64,000 nucleotides of DNA from Erwinia persicina. GTDB taxonomy: Bacteria > Pseudomonadota > Gammaproteobacteria > Enterobacterales > Enterobacteriaceae. The stretch lies in contig NZ_JACYMO010000006.1 in the NCBI RefSeq assembly GCF_014838825.1, positions 88,582-152,581 on the forward strand. Reading direction: 5' to 3'. Position 1 is the first letter of the stretch, and every line of letters starts with the position of its first letter. This document shows positions 18,224 to 28,416 of this stretch, piece by piece. The notes beneath the pieces were generated by a model, which made no database searches, was not told the origin of the DNA, and saw nothing but the letters and a program-made list of their open reading frames with translations. Both the position numbers and the translations under genes were made by a program.

Positions 18224-19501
18224 GTGGCGAAAAATATACAGGCCATCCGTGGCATGAACGACTATTTACCCGCTGACACGGTCGTGTGGCAGCGGATTGA
18301 ACAGATCCTGAAACAGGTGTTAGGCAGCTACGGCTTCAGCGAAATTCGCCTGCCGATTGTAGAGCAGACCCCGTTATTCAAACGCGCTATCGGTGAAGTC
18401 ACCGACGTGGTTGAAAAAGAGATGTATACCTTCGACGATCGCAATGGTGAAAGCCTGACGCTGCGTCCCGAAGGCACCGCTGGCTGTGTGCGTGCGGGCA
18501 TTGAACACGGTCTGCTGTACAATCAGGAACAACGCCTGTGGTATATCGGCCCCATGTTCCGCTATGAGCGTCCGCAGAAAGGCCGCTACCGTCAGTTCCA
18601 CCAGATTGGTGCCGAAGTGTTTGGCCTGCAGGGGCCGGATATCGATGCCGAACTGATCATGATGACGGCCCGCTGGTGGAAAGCGCTGGGTATCGCCGAT
18701 CACGTGAGTCTGGAGCTGAATTCTATCGGTTCCCTGGACGCGCGTGCGAACTACCGCGATGCACTGGTGGCCTTCCTGGAACAGCATATTGACGTGCTGG
18801 ATGAAGACTGCAAACGCCGCATGTATACTAACCCGCTGCGCGTGCTGGATAGCAAAAACCCGGACGTTCAGGCGCTGCTTAATGACGCGCCAACGCTGGG
18901 TGACTACCTGGATGAAGCATCCCGTGAGCATTTCACCGGGCTGTGCAGCCTGCTGGATGATGCCGGCATCGCTTATACCGTCAATCAGCGTCTGGTGCGG
19001 GGTCTCGACTACTATAACCGTACGGTGTTTGAGTGGGTTACCAGCAGCCTGGGTTCCCAGGGCACCGTCTGTGCCGGGGGCCGCTATGATGGTCTGGTCG
19101 AACAGCTGGGTGGGCGCGCAACGCCGGCCGTCGGTTTCGCGATGGGCCTGGAGCGCCTGGTCCTGCTGGTGCAGGCCGTTAATCCGGAGTTTGAACCGAC
19201 GCGCATTGTTGATGTCTATGTTATCGCTTCGGGTGAGGGCGTGCAGAGTGCTGCGATGAAGCTGGCAGAACAGCTGCGCGATGCGCTGCCTGAACTGAAG
19301 CTGATGACTAATTTTGGTGGCGGCAACTTTAAGAAGCAGTTTGCGCGTGCAGACAAGTGGGGCGCCCGCATTGCACTGGTACTTGGCGAAGACGAAGTGG
19401 CTAATAGCCAGCTGGTCATTAAAGATTTGCGTAATGGTGAGCAGCAAACGCTGGCTCAACGTGATGCGGCAACCGCGCTGGCGTCACTGTTACAGCGTTA
19501 A
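18224..19501 (+). CDS. hisS: Histidyl-tRNA synthetase
   Basis: Class II aminoacyl-tRNA synthetase of 425 residues (E. coli 424). Motif 2 ([20 protein letters not shown]) and the histidine-binding signatures [13 protein letters not shown] and GGRYDGL are clear. I place the start at the GTG at 18224, which gives [10 protein letters not shown] as in E. coli; the frame continues 21 codons upstream through a GC-rich hairpin region, probably leader. The ribosome site is weak. It precedes yfgM by 37 bp. Confidence 0.95.
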   Translation: MAKNIQAIRGMNDYLPADTVVWQRIEQILKQVLGSYGFSEIRLPIVEQTPLFKRAIGEVTDVVEKEMYTFDDRNGESLTLRPEGTAGCVRAGIEHGLLYNQEQRLWYIGPMFRYERPQKGRYRQFHQIGAEVFGLQGPDIDAELIMMTARWWKALGIADHVSLELNSIGSLDARANYRDALVAFLEQHIDVLDEDCKRRMYTNPLRVLDSKNPDVQALLNDAPTLGDYLDEASREHFTGLCSLLDDAGIAYTVNQRLVRGLDYYNRTVFEWVTSSLGSQGTVCAGGRYDGLVEQLGGRATPAVGFAMGLERLVLLVQAVNPEFEPTRIVDVYVIASGEGVQSAAMKLAEQLRDALPELKLMTNFGGGNFKKQFARADKWGARIALVLGEDEVANSQLVIKDLRNGEQQTLAQRDAATALASLLQR

Positions 19502-19538
19502 GCCCCTGCAGCGGCACGATTTAAAGGAGTAAGATTGC

Positions 19539-20159
19539 GTGGAAGTATATAGCAACGAAAACGAACAGGTAGATGCGCTGAAGAACTTCTTTGCTCAAAA
19601 TGGCAAAGCATTAGTGGTCGGCGTCGTTCTGGGGGTTGGGGCACTGCTTGGCTGGCGTTACTGGAGTCATCACCAGGACAGCGGGTCGCGCGAAGTCTCT
19701 GCCTCTTACCAGCAGGTCACGTCGGCGCTGGACGCCAGCAAACCTGCCTCGCTTGATGCGGTGGCGAAGTTTGCCAGTGAAAACAGCAATACTTACGGTG
19801 CGCTGGCTTCACTGGATCTGGCAAAACGCTATATTGATAATAATCAGTTGGATAAAGCCGTACAGCAGCTGAAGAGTGGCCTGAAAAGCACCAAAGATGC
19901 CAACCTGCAGGCCGTGCTGAATCTGCGCCTTGCGCGTATCCAGCTTCAGCAGAAACAGCCTGACGCCGTGTTAAAAACCCTGGATAGCGTTAAGGGTGAC
20001 GGCTGGGCAGCCATCGTGGCTGACGTGCGCGGCGAAGCGTTACTCAGCAAAGGCGACGCAAAGGGTGCACGCGATGCGTGGACTAAGGGGATCGACTCTG
20101 ATGCCTCATCGTCGCTGAAAGAGATGCTGCAAATGAAAGTGAATAATCTGCCGGGTTAA
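19539..20159 (+). CDS. yfgM: Periplasmic chaperone-associated protein YfgM
   Basis: 206 residues with one N-terminal membrane segment (about 24-42) and a periplasmic TPR-like domain. In E. coli YfgM associates with the SecYEG translocon and PpiD and with outer-membrane biogenesis chaperones. The start is GTG at 19539 behind a strong AAAGGAGTAAG ribosome site. bamB follows 96 bp downstream, the conserved pairing. Confidence 0.92.
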   Translation: MEVYSNENEQVDALKNFFAQNGKALVVGVVLGVGALLGWRYWSHHQDSGSREVSASYQQVTSALDASKPASLDAVAKFASENSNTYGALASLDLAKRYIDNNQLDKAVQQLKSGLKSTKDANLQAVLNLRLARIQLQQKQPDAVLKTLDSVKGDGWAAIVADVRGEALLSKGDAKGARDAWTKGIDSDASSSLKEMLQMKVNNLPG

Positions 20160-20255
20160 TTTCCAGCCTGTCACCGCAGCAACGGCGAATGCTGGCTGCT
20201 GCGGGATTGGTATAAGGCTCTAATATTTGGCCTGAACAGGCACAAGAGGGATTTC

Positions 20256-21437
20256 ATGGAATTGCGTAAGTTACTTCTGCCGGGACTGATGTCAGTCACT
20301 TTACTCAGCGGATGTTCATGGTTCAGCGGTGAAGAGGACGTGGTGAAAATGTCACCACTGCCAACGGTTCAAAACCAGTTCGAACCACAAAAAGTCTGGA
20401 GCACTTCGGTTGGCGATGGCGTAGGTGATTTTTATTCCAACCTGCACCCGGCCTGGGCAGAAAATACCGTCTATGCTGCTGACCGCCACGGCGTGGTGAA
20501 AGCCCTGAACTCCGGCGACGGCAAAGAACAGTGGAAAGTGGACCTGTCGGAAAAAACCGGTTTCTTCTCCAGCAATATCCCTGCACTGCTTTCCGGTGGT
20601 GTGACCGTTGATGCGGGCCATGCCTATATCGGCAGCGAGCGCGGTCAGGTATTCGCACTGAACACCAGCGATGGCTCGATCGCCTGGCAGACCACAGCGG
20701 CGGGTGAAGTACTGTCCCGTCCGGTCGTCAGCGATGGTCTGGTACTGGTTCACACCAGTAACGGTATGCTGCAGGGTCTGGATCAGACCAGTGGCAATAT
20801 CAAATGGACCGTTAACCTCGATGTTCCGGCGCTGAGCCTGCGCGGCGAGTCTGCACCAGCGACGGCATTTGGCGCGGCCATTGTTGGCGGCGATAACGGT
20901 CGTGTCAGCGCCGTGATCATGAACCAGGGCCAGATTATCTGGCAGCAGCGCATCTCCCAGCCAAGCGGAGCGACTGAAATCGACCGCCTGGCGGATGTGG
21001 ATACCACGCCGGTTATTGTTAACGGTGTGGTTTACGCACTGGCCTACAACGGTAACCTGACGGCGCTGGACCTGCGCTCTGGTCAGATCCTGTGGAAACG
21101 CGAAATCGGTTCAGTCCATGACATGATTGTTGATGCAGGCCGTATCTACCTGGTGGATCAGGATGACCGCGTGATTGCCCTGAATACTGACGGCGGAGTG
21201 ACTCTGTGGCGTCAGAGCGATCTGCTGCACCGTAACCTGACCTCGCCGGTGCTGTATAACGGCTACCTGGTGGTCGGTGATGCAGAAGGCTACCTGCACT
21301 GGATCAATACGGATGACGGGCGTTTTGTTGCGCAACAGAAACTGGACAGTTCTGGCTTCCAGACTGAACCTGTGGTTGCCAGCGATAAGCTGCTGATCCA
21401 GTCCAAAGACGGTGAGGTTTACGCGATTACGCGTTAA
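20256..21437 (+). CDS. bamB: Outer membrane assembly lipoprotein BamB
   Basis: WD40-like beta-propeller lipoprotein of the BAM complex that inserts outer-membrane beta-barrel proteins. 393 residues, with signal peptide and lipobox LLSGC (C20). Repeats with the PQQ-like signature, such as ALNSGDGKEQW and ALDLRSGQILW, run along the protein. A terminator hairpin at 21510 separates it from der. Confidence 0.96.
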   Translation: MELRKLLLPGLMSVTLLSGCSWFSGEEDVVKMSPLPTVQNQFEPQKVWSTSVGDGVGDFYSNLHPAWAENTVYAADRHGVVKALNSGDGKEQWKVDLSEKTGFFSSNIPALLSGGVTVDAGHAYIGSERGQVFALNTSDGSIAWQTTAAGEVLSRPVVSDGLVLVHTSNGMLQGLDQTSGNIKWTVNLDVPALSLRGESAPATAFGAAIVGGDNGRVSAVIMNQGQIIWQQRISQPSGATEIDRLADVDTTPVIVNGVVYALAYNGNLTALDLRSGQILWKREIGSVHDMIVDAGRIYLVDQDDRVIALNTDGGVTLWRQSDLLHRNLTSPVLYNGYLVVGDAEGYLHWINTDDGRFVAQQKLDSSGFQTEPVVASDKLLIQSKDGEVYAITR

Positions 21438-21509
21438 TTCGCCGGTCAGTTTGAGCCCCAAAAATCACCGTCTGCCACCATCGCGGCAGGCAGTGAGATG
21501 AAGGGTAAG

Positions 21510-21537
21510 CGGCTCCTGATTGTTCAGGGGCCGTTTT
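21510..21537 (+). terminator. bamB terminator
   Basis: A 10-bp stem (21510-21519 with 21524-21533, one G-T pair) with a TTGT loop is followed by TTTTGTTTT. Confidence 0.85.
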
Positions 21538-21656
21538 GTTTTATCCAAGGCGTGTTATTCTAGGCGCCATCGGCCTGAGTAGAGCGGCAGTTAATCTGCC
21601 TGCACAGCGAATAATATCGCAGCCAGGCGCTTATTTTTTAGTTATGAGGCTTCACT

Positions 21657-23156
21657 ATGGTACCTGTGGTCGCGCTGGTCGGGCGTCCCAATGTGGGAAA
21701 ATCCACCCTGTTTAACCGTTTGACGCGCACACGAGATGCGCTGGTGGCAGATTTTCCCGGGCTTACCCGAGATCGCAAATATGGCCGCGCCGAAATAGAA
21801 GGGCGTGAGTTTATTTGTATCGATACCGGTGGTATCGACGGTAATGAAGAGGGCGTGGAAACGCGCATGGCGGAACAGTCGCTGCTGGCGATTGAAGAGG
21901 CCGATGTCGTGCTGTTTATGGTTGATGCGCGTGCCGGGCTGATGCCTGCAGATACGGCTATTGCCAAACATCTGCGCTCGCGCGACAAACCAACGTTTAT
22001 CGTGGCGAACAAAACCGACGGTCTGGATGCGGATTCTGCCGTCACTGACTTCTGGTCGCTGGGGCTGGGTGAAATCCATGCGATTGCCGCCTCTCACGGG
22101 CGCGGTGTGACCAGCCTGCTTGAGCTGGTGCTGCTGCCGTGGATGGACGTGGTCGCGCCTGAGCGTGAGCTGACAGAAGAAGAAGAGAACGAAGCCTACT
22201 GGGCGGAGTTCGCGGCGAAAGAAGCCAAAGCCAGCGGTGAAATGCCGGAAGATGAAGAAGATGACTTTAACCCGCTGGATCTGCCGATCAAGCTGGCCAT
22301 TGTCGGTCGTCCGAACGTCGGTAAGTCAACACTCACTAACCGCATTCTTGGTGAAGAGCGCGTGGTGGTCTATGACATGCCGGGTACCACGCGCGACAGT
22401 ATTTATATTCCGATGGAGCGCGACGGGCGTGAATATGTTCTGATCGACACCGCCGGGGTGCGTAAGCGCGGGAAAATTACTGAAACCGTCGAAAAGTTCT
22501 CGGTGATCAAAACCCTGAAAGCAATTGAAGATGCCAACGTTGTGCTGCTGGTGATTGATGCGCACGAAGGCATTTCCGATCAGGATCTCTCGCTGTTGGG
22601 CTTTATCCTCAATAGTGGGCGCTCACTGGTGATCGTGGTCAACAAGTGGGATGGCCTGTCACAGGAAATCCGTGATGAGGTGAAAGAGCAGCTGGACTAC
22701 CGTCTGGGCTTTATCGATTTCGCCCGCATTCACTTTATTTCCGCCCTGCACGGCAGCGGCGTGGGTAACCTGTTTGAATCCGTGACCGAAGCCTACGACT
22801 GTTCTACCCGCCGTGTTAACACCTCCATGCTGACGCGCATTATGAACATGGCGGCCGACGATCATCAGCCGCCACTGGTGCGTAGCCGCCGCGTGAAGCT
22901 GAAATATGCGCACGCCGGCGGGTATAACCCGCCGATTGTTGTGATCCACGGTAATCAGGTTAAAGACCTGCCGGATTCCTACAAACGTTATCTGATGAAC
23001 TATTTCCGCCGTTCACTGGAAATTATGGGTACGCCAATCCGTATTCAGTTCAAAGAGGGTGATAACCCGTACGAAGGTAAGCGTAACCTGCTGACGCCAA
23101 ATCAGCAGCGTAAGCGCCAGCGCCTGATGAGTCATCTCAAAAAGAACAAACGTTGA
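21657..23156 (+). CDS. der: GTPase Der (EngA)
   Basis: Essential double-GTPase for assembly of the 50S ribosomal subunit. 499 residues. Two G domains each have a GRPNVGKS loop, at residues 9-16 and 217-224, with NKTD and NKWD base-specificity motifs. A C-terminal KH-like domain (about 380-470) and a basic tail follow. An acidic linker (about 160-205) joins the G domains. A terminator follows at 23164. Confidence 0.97.
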   Translation: MVPVVALVGRPNVGKSTLFNRLTRTRDALVADFPGLTRDRKYGRAEIEGREFICIDTGGIDGNEEGVETRMAEQSLLAIEEADVVLFMVDARAGLMPADTAIAKHLRSRDKPTFIVANKTDGLDADSAVTDFWSLGLGEIHAIAASHGRGVTSLLELVLLPWMDVVAPERELTEEEENEAYWAEFAAKEAKASGEMPEDEEDDFNPLDLPIKLAIVGRPNVGKSTLTNRILGEERVVVYDMPGTTRDSIYIPMERDGREYVLIDTAGVRKRGKITETVEKFSVIKTLKAIEDANVVLLVIDAHEGISDQDLSLLGFILNSGRSLVIVVNKWDGLSQEIRDEVKEQLDYRLGFIDFARIHFISALHGSGVGNLFESVTEAYDCSTRRVNTSMLTRIMNMAADDHQPPLVRSRRVKLKYAHAGGYNPPIVVIHGNQVKDLPDSYKRYLMNYFRRSLEIMGTPIRIQFKEGDNPYEGKRNLLTPNQQRKRQRLMSHLKKNKR

Positions 23157-23163
23157 TCCGTAA

Positions 23164-23187
23164 GGGGGCCTGATGGCCCCCTTTGTT
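23164..23187 (+). terminator. der terminator
   Basis: A 7-bp all-GC stem (23164-23170 with 23175-23181), a TGAT loop and TTTGTTTT form a strong Rho-independent terminator 8 bases after der. Confidence 0.9.
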
Positions 23188-23221
23188 TTATGCTTAACCG
23201 CAAAGACAAAGGAGAGACTGA

Positions 23222-23443
23222 ATGAACAGACCTTGCCCGCGCTGCCAGCGCCAGAACGCCACCGACGGTGGCAGCGTCTGCCCCGAATGCCAGCACCCTT
23301 TCACCGCCTGCTGCCCCGACTGCCAGCACCCACTGCACGTGCTCAAAGCCTGTGGCGCGATCGACTACTTTTGTCAGCAGGGTCATGGGTTAATTTCTAA
23401 AAAGCGCCTGCTGTGGCTGCCTGTAGCACCCGAACAGGGCTAA
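23222..23443 (+). CDS. yfgJ: Zinc-ribbon protein YfgJ
   Basis: 73 residues with four CxxC-type knuckles (CPRC, CPEC, CPDC and later single cysteines), predicted to bind one or two zinc ions. The function of YfgJ is unknown. An AAGGAGAG ribosome site precedes the ATG. As in E. coli it follows der; in E. coli xseA comes soon after, while here gcd and another gene intervene. Confidence 0.85.
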   Translation: MNRPCPRCQRQNATDGGSVCPECQHPFTACCPDCQHPLHVLKACGAIDYFCQQGHGLISKKRLLWLPVAPEQG

Positions 23444-23705
23444 TCCTTTCTTTTTATCACGTTAATCTTTTTGTGCGGACTCCCGACCTGATAAAGCTGG
23501 CAGTCAGCCGCTTGTTAATTTTGTGTTTAGCAAATTACGAACCTGATGGTACAATCCTGCCGCTTGCTCCCGGTGCTCTGCCACGCCAGCCGTGACTTCA
23601 GAGCCTCCGCAGTCAATGCAGGACCGGATGCTATCCGTGTAACATGTTAATAAAGATAAGGTATTCATCCAAAAAAGCCTTGTCTTCTCCAGGAGTATTT
23701 CTGCT

Positions 23706-26132
23706 ATGCCTCAAATCAATGCCGGGTCATCAAAATGGCTGGGCCTGTGGTGTTTCCTGCTGGGTTTAATTTTACTGGCAACGGGCCTTTACTTTGTCAT
23801 CGGGGGGGGAAAGTTAGTTTCCCTGGGCGGCAGCTGGTATTTCGCGATCGCCGGTATCGTCACCGTGCTCTCTGCTATCCAGTTCTTCCGCCGCCGGGCT
23901 TCCGCCGTGGTGATATATGGTCTGGTGTTTGTGGGATCGGCAATCTGGGCCGTGCTGGATGCCGGGATCGACTTCTGGCCGCTGGTGTCGCGCCTGATGT
24001 TCCTGGCAGGAATACTGCTGCTGACGCTAGTCACCTGGCCATCCCTGCGTAAGCATGAAGGCAAACCTGCGGGGGCGAAAGGCGCTTACGCGTTGAGCGC
24101 CGTGACCGTCGTCGGCCTGCTGGCCACGCTGTACGGCATGTTCCAGCCGCACCCGACCGTCGCCAACGGCCATGAACTGCCGCTGGTACCGGTGGATAAG
24201 TCCACTGAACAGAAAAACTGGGATAACTACGGCAATACCGCAGGCGGCAGCCGCTTTGTGGCGCTGGATCAGATCACCCGTGATAACGTAAAAGACCTGA
24301 AACCAGTCTGGACTTATCGCACCGGTGATATTCCTGAAAGCCCGACTGGCAGCGGCGCGGAAGATCAGCAAACTCCGCTGCAGGTCGGTGACCGCGTATT
24401 CCTCTGCACCCCCCACAACAACGTGATTGCGCTGGATGCCGATACCGGCAAGCAGATCTGGAAAACCGAGATCAACGCGCAGTCTCAGGTATGGAATCGC
24501 TGCCGTGGCCTGGCCTACTTTGACGCCAGTAAACCGCTTGAACAGCCGACGGTACCGGGCTCAACGCCGGTTAAGCCGGTAACGCTGGCCGCAGGTGATA
24601 CCTGTCAGCGCCGTATTCTCATGAATACCATTGACGCACGTCTGGTGGCGATCAACGCCGAAAACGGTGAAATGTGTCAGAACTTCGGTGACAAAGGGGT
24701 AGTTGACCTGAAAGCCGGTCTGGGCGACGCCAGCGATCCGAAATACCAGTTAACCTCAGCCCCGACGCTGGCCGGTACCACCGTGGTCGTGGGTGGCCGT
24801 GTGGCCGACAACGTGCAGACTGATATGCCGGGCGGCGTACTGCGCGGCTTTGACGTTATCACCGGTGAAATGCGCTGGGCGTTTGACCCGGGCAATGAAG
24901 ATCCGAATGCGCCACTGGAAGCGGGTAAAACCTACGCTCGCAGTACGCCAAACTCCTGGGCCCCCATGTCTTACGACGCCGGCATGAACACCGTGTTCCT
25001 GCCCATGGGCAGCTCGTCTGTCGACCTGTGGGGCGCCAACCGTAACGCGCTGGATCACAAATACGGGGCCTCCATCCTGGCGCTGGACGCGACCACCGGT
25101 AAAGAGAAGTGGGTTTATCAGACCGTGCATAACGATCTGTGGGACTTCGACATTCCGATGCAGCCTAGCCTGATCGACTTCCCGCAGAAAGACGGTAGCA
25201 CCAGGCCCGCTATCGTATTCGGTACGAAAGCAGGGCAGATTTTTGTGCTGGATCGTTTGACCGGCAAGCCGCTGACTGAAGTGAAAGAAGTCCCGGTAAA
25301 AGCCGGCAACATTCCCAACGAGCAGTACACGCCGACCCAGCCAAAATCAGTGGGCATGCCGCAAATTGGTGCGGAAACGCTGAAAGAATCTGATATGTGG
25401 GGGGCGACGCCGTTCGATCAGCTGGCCTGCCGTATTGGTTTTAAATCCATGCGTTACGATGGCCTGTACACCGTACCCGGTACTGACCTGTCTCTGAGCT
25501 TCCCGGGATCGCTGGGTGGCATGAACTGGGGCAGCCTGTCGACCGATCCGAACAACCACTATATTTTCGCCAACGATATGCGCCTGGGCCTGTGGGTACA
25601 GATGGTACCGGTGCAGGCTGATGCGAAAGCCAGCGATGGTGGGGAAGCGGTCAACGCCGGTATGGGTGCGGTCCCACTGAAAGGTACGCCGTATGCGGTG
25701 AATAAAAACCGCTTTATGTCGCCAATGGGCATTCCCTGCCAGAAACCACCGTTTGGTACGCTGTCGGCTATCGATCTGAAAACGCAGAAGGTCGTGTGGC
25801 AGGTTCCGGTGGGTACCGTGCAGGATACCGGTCCATTAGGGATCAAAATGCATGCGCCAATGCCGGTCGGTATGCCGACGCTGGGCGGGACACTGGCCAC
25901 ACAGGGCGGTCTGGTGTTTATCGCCGGGACTCAGGACTACTACCTGCGCGCTTTCGATACCTCAACCGGTAAAGAAGTGTGGAAAGCCCGACTGCCGGTC
26001 GGCAGCCAGGGCGGTCCGATGAGCTATAAATCACCGAAAACCGGTAAGCAGTACATCATCATTTCTGCCGGTGGCGCACGCCAGTCGCCGGATCGCGGTG
26101 ACTATGTGATCGCTTACGCCCTGGACAAATAA
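23706..26132 (+). CDS. gcd: Membrane PQQ-dependent glucose dehydrogenase
   Basis: Oxidises D-glucose to gluconolactone in the periplasm and passes electrons to ubiquinone. 808 residues (E. coli Gcd 796). About five N-terminal membrane segments (residues 10-140) precede an eight-bladed PQQ propeller, with typical motifs such as NVIALDADTGKQIW, NSWAPMSYD and WDFDIPMQP. Quinate or shikimate dehydrogenases of the same membrane family are an alternative. No pqq synthesis genes are in the window. It is monocistronic: a 260-bp upstream gap holds the promoter and a terminator follows. Its place between yfgJ and xseA differs from E. coli, where gcd is elsewhere. Confidence 0.88.
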   Translation: MPQINAGSSKWLGLWCFLLGLILLATGLYFVIGGGKLVSLGGSWYFAIAGIVTVLSAIQFFRRRASAVVIYGLVFVGSAIWAVLDAGIDFWPLVSRLMFLAGILLLTLVTWPSLRKHEGKPAGAKGAYALSAVTVVGLLATLYGMFQPHPTVANGHELPLVPVDKSTEQKNWDNYGNTAGGSRFVALDQITRDNVKDLKPVWTYRTGDIPESPTGSGAEDQQTPLQVGDRVFLCTPHNNVIALDADTGKQIWKTEINAQSQVWNRCRGLAYFDASKPLEQPTVPGSTPVKPVTLAAGDTCQRRILMNTIDARLVAINAENGEMCQNFGDKGVVDLKAGLGDASDPKYQLTSAPTLAGTTVVVGGRVADNVQTDMPGGVLRGFDVITGEMRWAFDPGNEDPNAPLEAGKTYARSTPNSWAPMSYDAGMNTVFLPMGSSSVDLWGANRNALDHKYGASILALDATTGKEKWVYQTVHNDLWDFDIPMQPSLIDFPQKDGSTRPAIVFGTKAGQIFVLDRLTGKPLTEVKEVPVKAGNIPNEQYTPTQPKSVGMPQIGAETLKESDMWGATPFDQLACRIGFKSMRYDGLYTVPGTDLSLSFPGSLGGMNWGSLSTDPNNHYIFANDMRLGLWVQMVPVQADAKASDGGEAVNAGMGAVPLKGTPYAVNKNRFMSPMGIPCQKPPFGTLSAIDLKTQKVVWQVPVGTVQDTGPLGIKMHAPMPVGMPTLGGTLATQGGLVFIAGTQDYYLRAFDTSTGKEVWKARLPVGSQGGPMSYKSPKTGKQYIIISAGGARQSPDRGDYVIAYALDK

Positions 26133-26164
26133 AGCCTGGCGATCCCTCGCTGGCCTGACAGTCA

Positions 26165-26196
26165 AAGCCCCTTCAGTAATGAAGGGGCTTTTTTTA
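26165..26196 (+). terminator. gcd terminator
   Basis: A perfect 11-bp stem (26165-26175 with 26180-26190), a GTAA tetraloop and an eight-T run form a strong Rho-independent terminator. Confidence 0.93.
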
Positions 26197-26304
26197 TTTG
26201 TTAATATCCTTTCAGCCCGTTCGCTGGCGAAAGAACGTAAGTGCGGGTGGCGTTATCGTGGCGGCGCGTTCAACGTAACGCATAATAAATAACAGGAAAC
26301 GTTA

Positions 26305-26838
26305 ATGGAAAAGATACAGAATCTGATCGCTGTTCTGAAGCAGTGTATTCCGCAACTGGATATCGCGCCCTTACAGAGTCAGACCCCGGAAAACAGTGAG
26401 CTGTTAACGGTTTTAGACTGGCTTTATCAACAGCTTAGCGCACAGAACCTGATGGTTTATGAGGAGTGGAGTGAATATAACGGCTATATTCCGGAGCTGA
26501 AAACGTTGTCTGATTTGTCAATATCCGAAGATCCGGCGAATTTTATTTTCTCCGCGATTGAAGAGATCGACTGGTCAACCGCCAGCATGGATCCCGCTGA
26601 AATCGTCTATTCACTGCCCTGGCTTGAACATATTAATTTTTATCTCAAGCCACACGCGGTCAGACTGGTCGATCTTCTGCCGTTAGAAAATGCCTATATT
26701 ATCGCTGTGCGGGATGATGAAACCTTACTGCAGAAACTTCATGCCAGCCTGGAAGCTTTTGATATGGGCATCAACGAGCGGCAGCCAATGGATCAACAGC
26801 AGGTGTTAGCCGATATCAGACAGATGATTGCCGGGTAA
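26305..26838 (+). CDS. Acidic hypothetical protein
   Basis: 177 residues, strongly acidic, rich in Leu and Glu, without signal peptide, membrane segment or cysteine motif (one Cys at 14). I do not recognise a family. ATG at 26305 follows ACAGGAAACG, a fair ribosome site. It is more AT-rich than gcd and xseA and absent from this position in E. coli, so it may be a local acquisition. It is convergent with xseA, with 30 bp between the stops. Confidence 0.75.
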   Translation: MEKIQNLIAVLKQCIPQLDIAPLQSQTPENSELLTVLDWLYQQLSAQNLMVYEEWSEYNGYIPELKTLSDLSISEDPANFIFSAIEEIDWSTASMDPAEIVYSLPWLEHINFYLKPHAVRLVDLLPLENAYIIAVRDDETLLQKLHASLEAFDMGINERQPMDQQQVLADIRQMIAG

Positions 26839-26868
26839 CGACCCGGACTTATCAGGCAGTCTCAACCG

Positions 26869-28245
26869 TCATTCAGGGGAGCGGCGTTTGCGCGGTTTTT
26901 TCACCGGGGTGATGGCAGTGACTTCGCTTTCCACCCAGCCGTCATCCAGGCGGGTTTTCAGCGTATCGCCGGGGTGCAGCTGTTGGGTCTTTTTCACCAC
27001 CTGACCGTCGGCGGCCGTCGTCACGCTGAAACCGCGTGCCAGCGTTGCCAGCGGGCTGACGCCCTCAAGCTGCGCGGCAAGATTGCCAAAGCGCTGTTTA
27101 TTGCCGTTGAGCTGCTGCTGCATGGCTTGCTGCAGGCGATACTGCCACTGCTGTAGCTGCTGCCCGGCGCGCTGAATGCGCATTTCCGGGCGAATGGCGC
27201 GAAGGCGCAGGTCCACGAGCTCCTGCTGGCGCGTCGCCTGGCGCAGTTTCAGCTGCATGGCATCATCCAGCCGGCGCTGTAGCGTCAGCAGCGCGGTCTG
27301 CTGCCGTGCCAGACGCAGCTGCGGGTGCTGCTGCTGCAGACGATGCTGGAGGCGGGAAAAGGTGCGCTGCTTCTGCGCAAGATAGTAGTCCATCGCCATT
27401 TCCAGCCGCTGCTGCTGGGACAGAAGCTGACGCAGCAGCTCTGTCTGGTTACGGCTGACCAGCTCTGCCGCCGCAGAAGGGGTCGGGGCGCGCAGGTCAG
27501 CGACGAAATCTGCGATAGTCACATCGGTTTCATGGCCGACGGCGCTGACGATGGGGATGCGGCTGGCATAAATTGCCCGCGCCACGCGCTCATCGTTAAA
27601 GCTCCACAGATCTTCCAGCGATCCGCCGCCGCGTCCGACAATCAGCACGTCGCATTCATTGCGCGCATTCGCCAGCTCAATGGCCCGTACGATGCCTGAG
27701 GGCGCGTCTGCGCCCTGTACGGAGGTCGGGTAGATGACCACCGGCAGGGACGGGTCGCGTCGCTGCAGGACGCGTAGCACGTCGTGTAGCGCGGCACCGC
27801 TGGCAGAGGTGATAACGCCAACCTGATGTGCCGGGTCCGGCAGCGGTTGTTTATGGCCCTGCTCAAACAGACCTTCTGACATCAGCCGCTGCTTCAGCTG
27901 TTCGAACTGCTGTTGTAGCAGCCCCTCTCCAGCGGGCTGCATACTTTCGGCAATCAGCTGATAGTCGCCGCGCGGCTCATACAGGGTGATGGTGGCACGC
28001 ACCAGAACCTGCTGGCCATTCTGCGGGCGGAAGGTCACCCGGCGGTTGCTGTTGCGAAACATCGCGCAGCGTACCTGGGCACCATCATCCTTCAGGGTGA
28101 AGTACCAGTGGCCGGAAGAAGGCTGGGAGAAATTCGAGATCTCCGCGCTCAGCCAGACCTGGCCCATTTCCATCTCCAGCAGCTTGCGCACTGTTGTATT
28201 GAGACGGGTGACGGTAAAAATATTGGCGGTTGGCGGTAGCGACAT
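26869..28245 (-). CDS. xseA: Exonuclease VII large subunit
   Basis: Catalytic subunit of the single-strand DNA exonuclease made with XseB. 458 residues (E. coli 456). N-terminal OB fold (about 1-105), catalytic domain with [11 protein letters not shown] and [21 protein letters not shown] (core about 135-310), then a long Gln/Arg/Leu-rich coiled coil (about 270-400) and a basic C-terminus. It is divergent from guaB, as in E. coli. Confidence 0.96.
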   Translation of the reverse strand: MSLPPTANIFTVTRLNTTVRKLLEMEMGQVWLSAEISNFSQPSSGHWYFTLKDDGAQVRCAMFRNSNRRVTFRPQNGQQVLVRATITLYEPRGDYQLIAESMQPAGEGLLQQQFEQLKQRLMSEGLFEQGHKQPLPDPAHQVGVITSASGAALHDVLRVLQRRDPSLPVVIYPTSVQGADAPSGIVRAIELANARNECDVLIVGRGGGSLEDLWSFNDERVARAIYASRIPIVSAVGHETDVTIADFVADLRAPTPSAAAELVSRNQTELLRQLLSQQQRLEMAMDYYLAQKQRTFSRLQHRLQQQHPQLRLARQQTALLTLQRRLDDAMQLKLRQATRQQELVDLRLRAIRPEMRIQRAGQQLQQWQYRLQQAMQQQLNGNKQRFGNLAAQLEGVSPLATLARGFSVTTAADGQVVKKTQQLHPGDTLKTRLDDGWVESEVTAITPVKKPRKRRSPE

Positions 28246-28335
28246 GTGATGAAGATCAAACTTTAAATCAGAGGGTTAATTAACCGATACTACATGGCCC
28301 ACGCAGGGGATCAAGCATTTTTCTTAAAATAATGC

Positions 28336-28364
28336 TGGAGGCAATCGATTACGCCCTGTATAAT
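28336..28364 (+). promoter_or_regulatory. guaB promoter with PurR box
   Basis: A TATAAT -10 box lies at 28359-28364. The 16 bases at 28339-28354 fit the PurR operator consensus AnGCAAnCGnTTnCnT at every fixed position but the last. The site overlaps the -35 region, so purine-bound PurR would block RNA polymerase, as known for E. coli guaBA. The spacing and match are read from sequence; the regulation is by analogy. Confidence 0.75.
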
Positions 28365-28416
28365 GCCGCGGCAATATTTTACAAGTTCTCATTCACCCTG
28401 AGGTTGAGATATTGCC

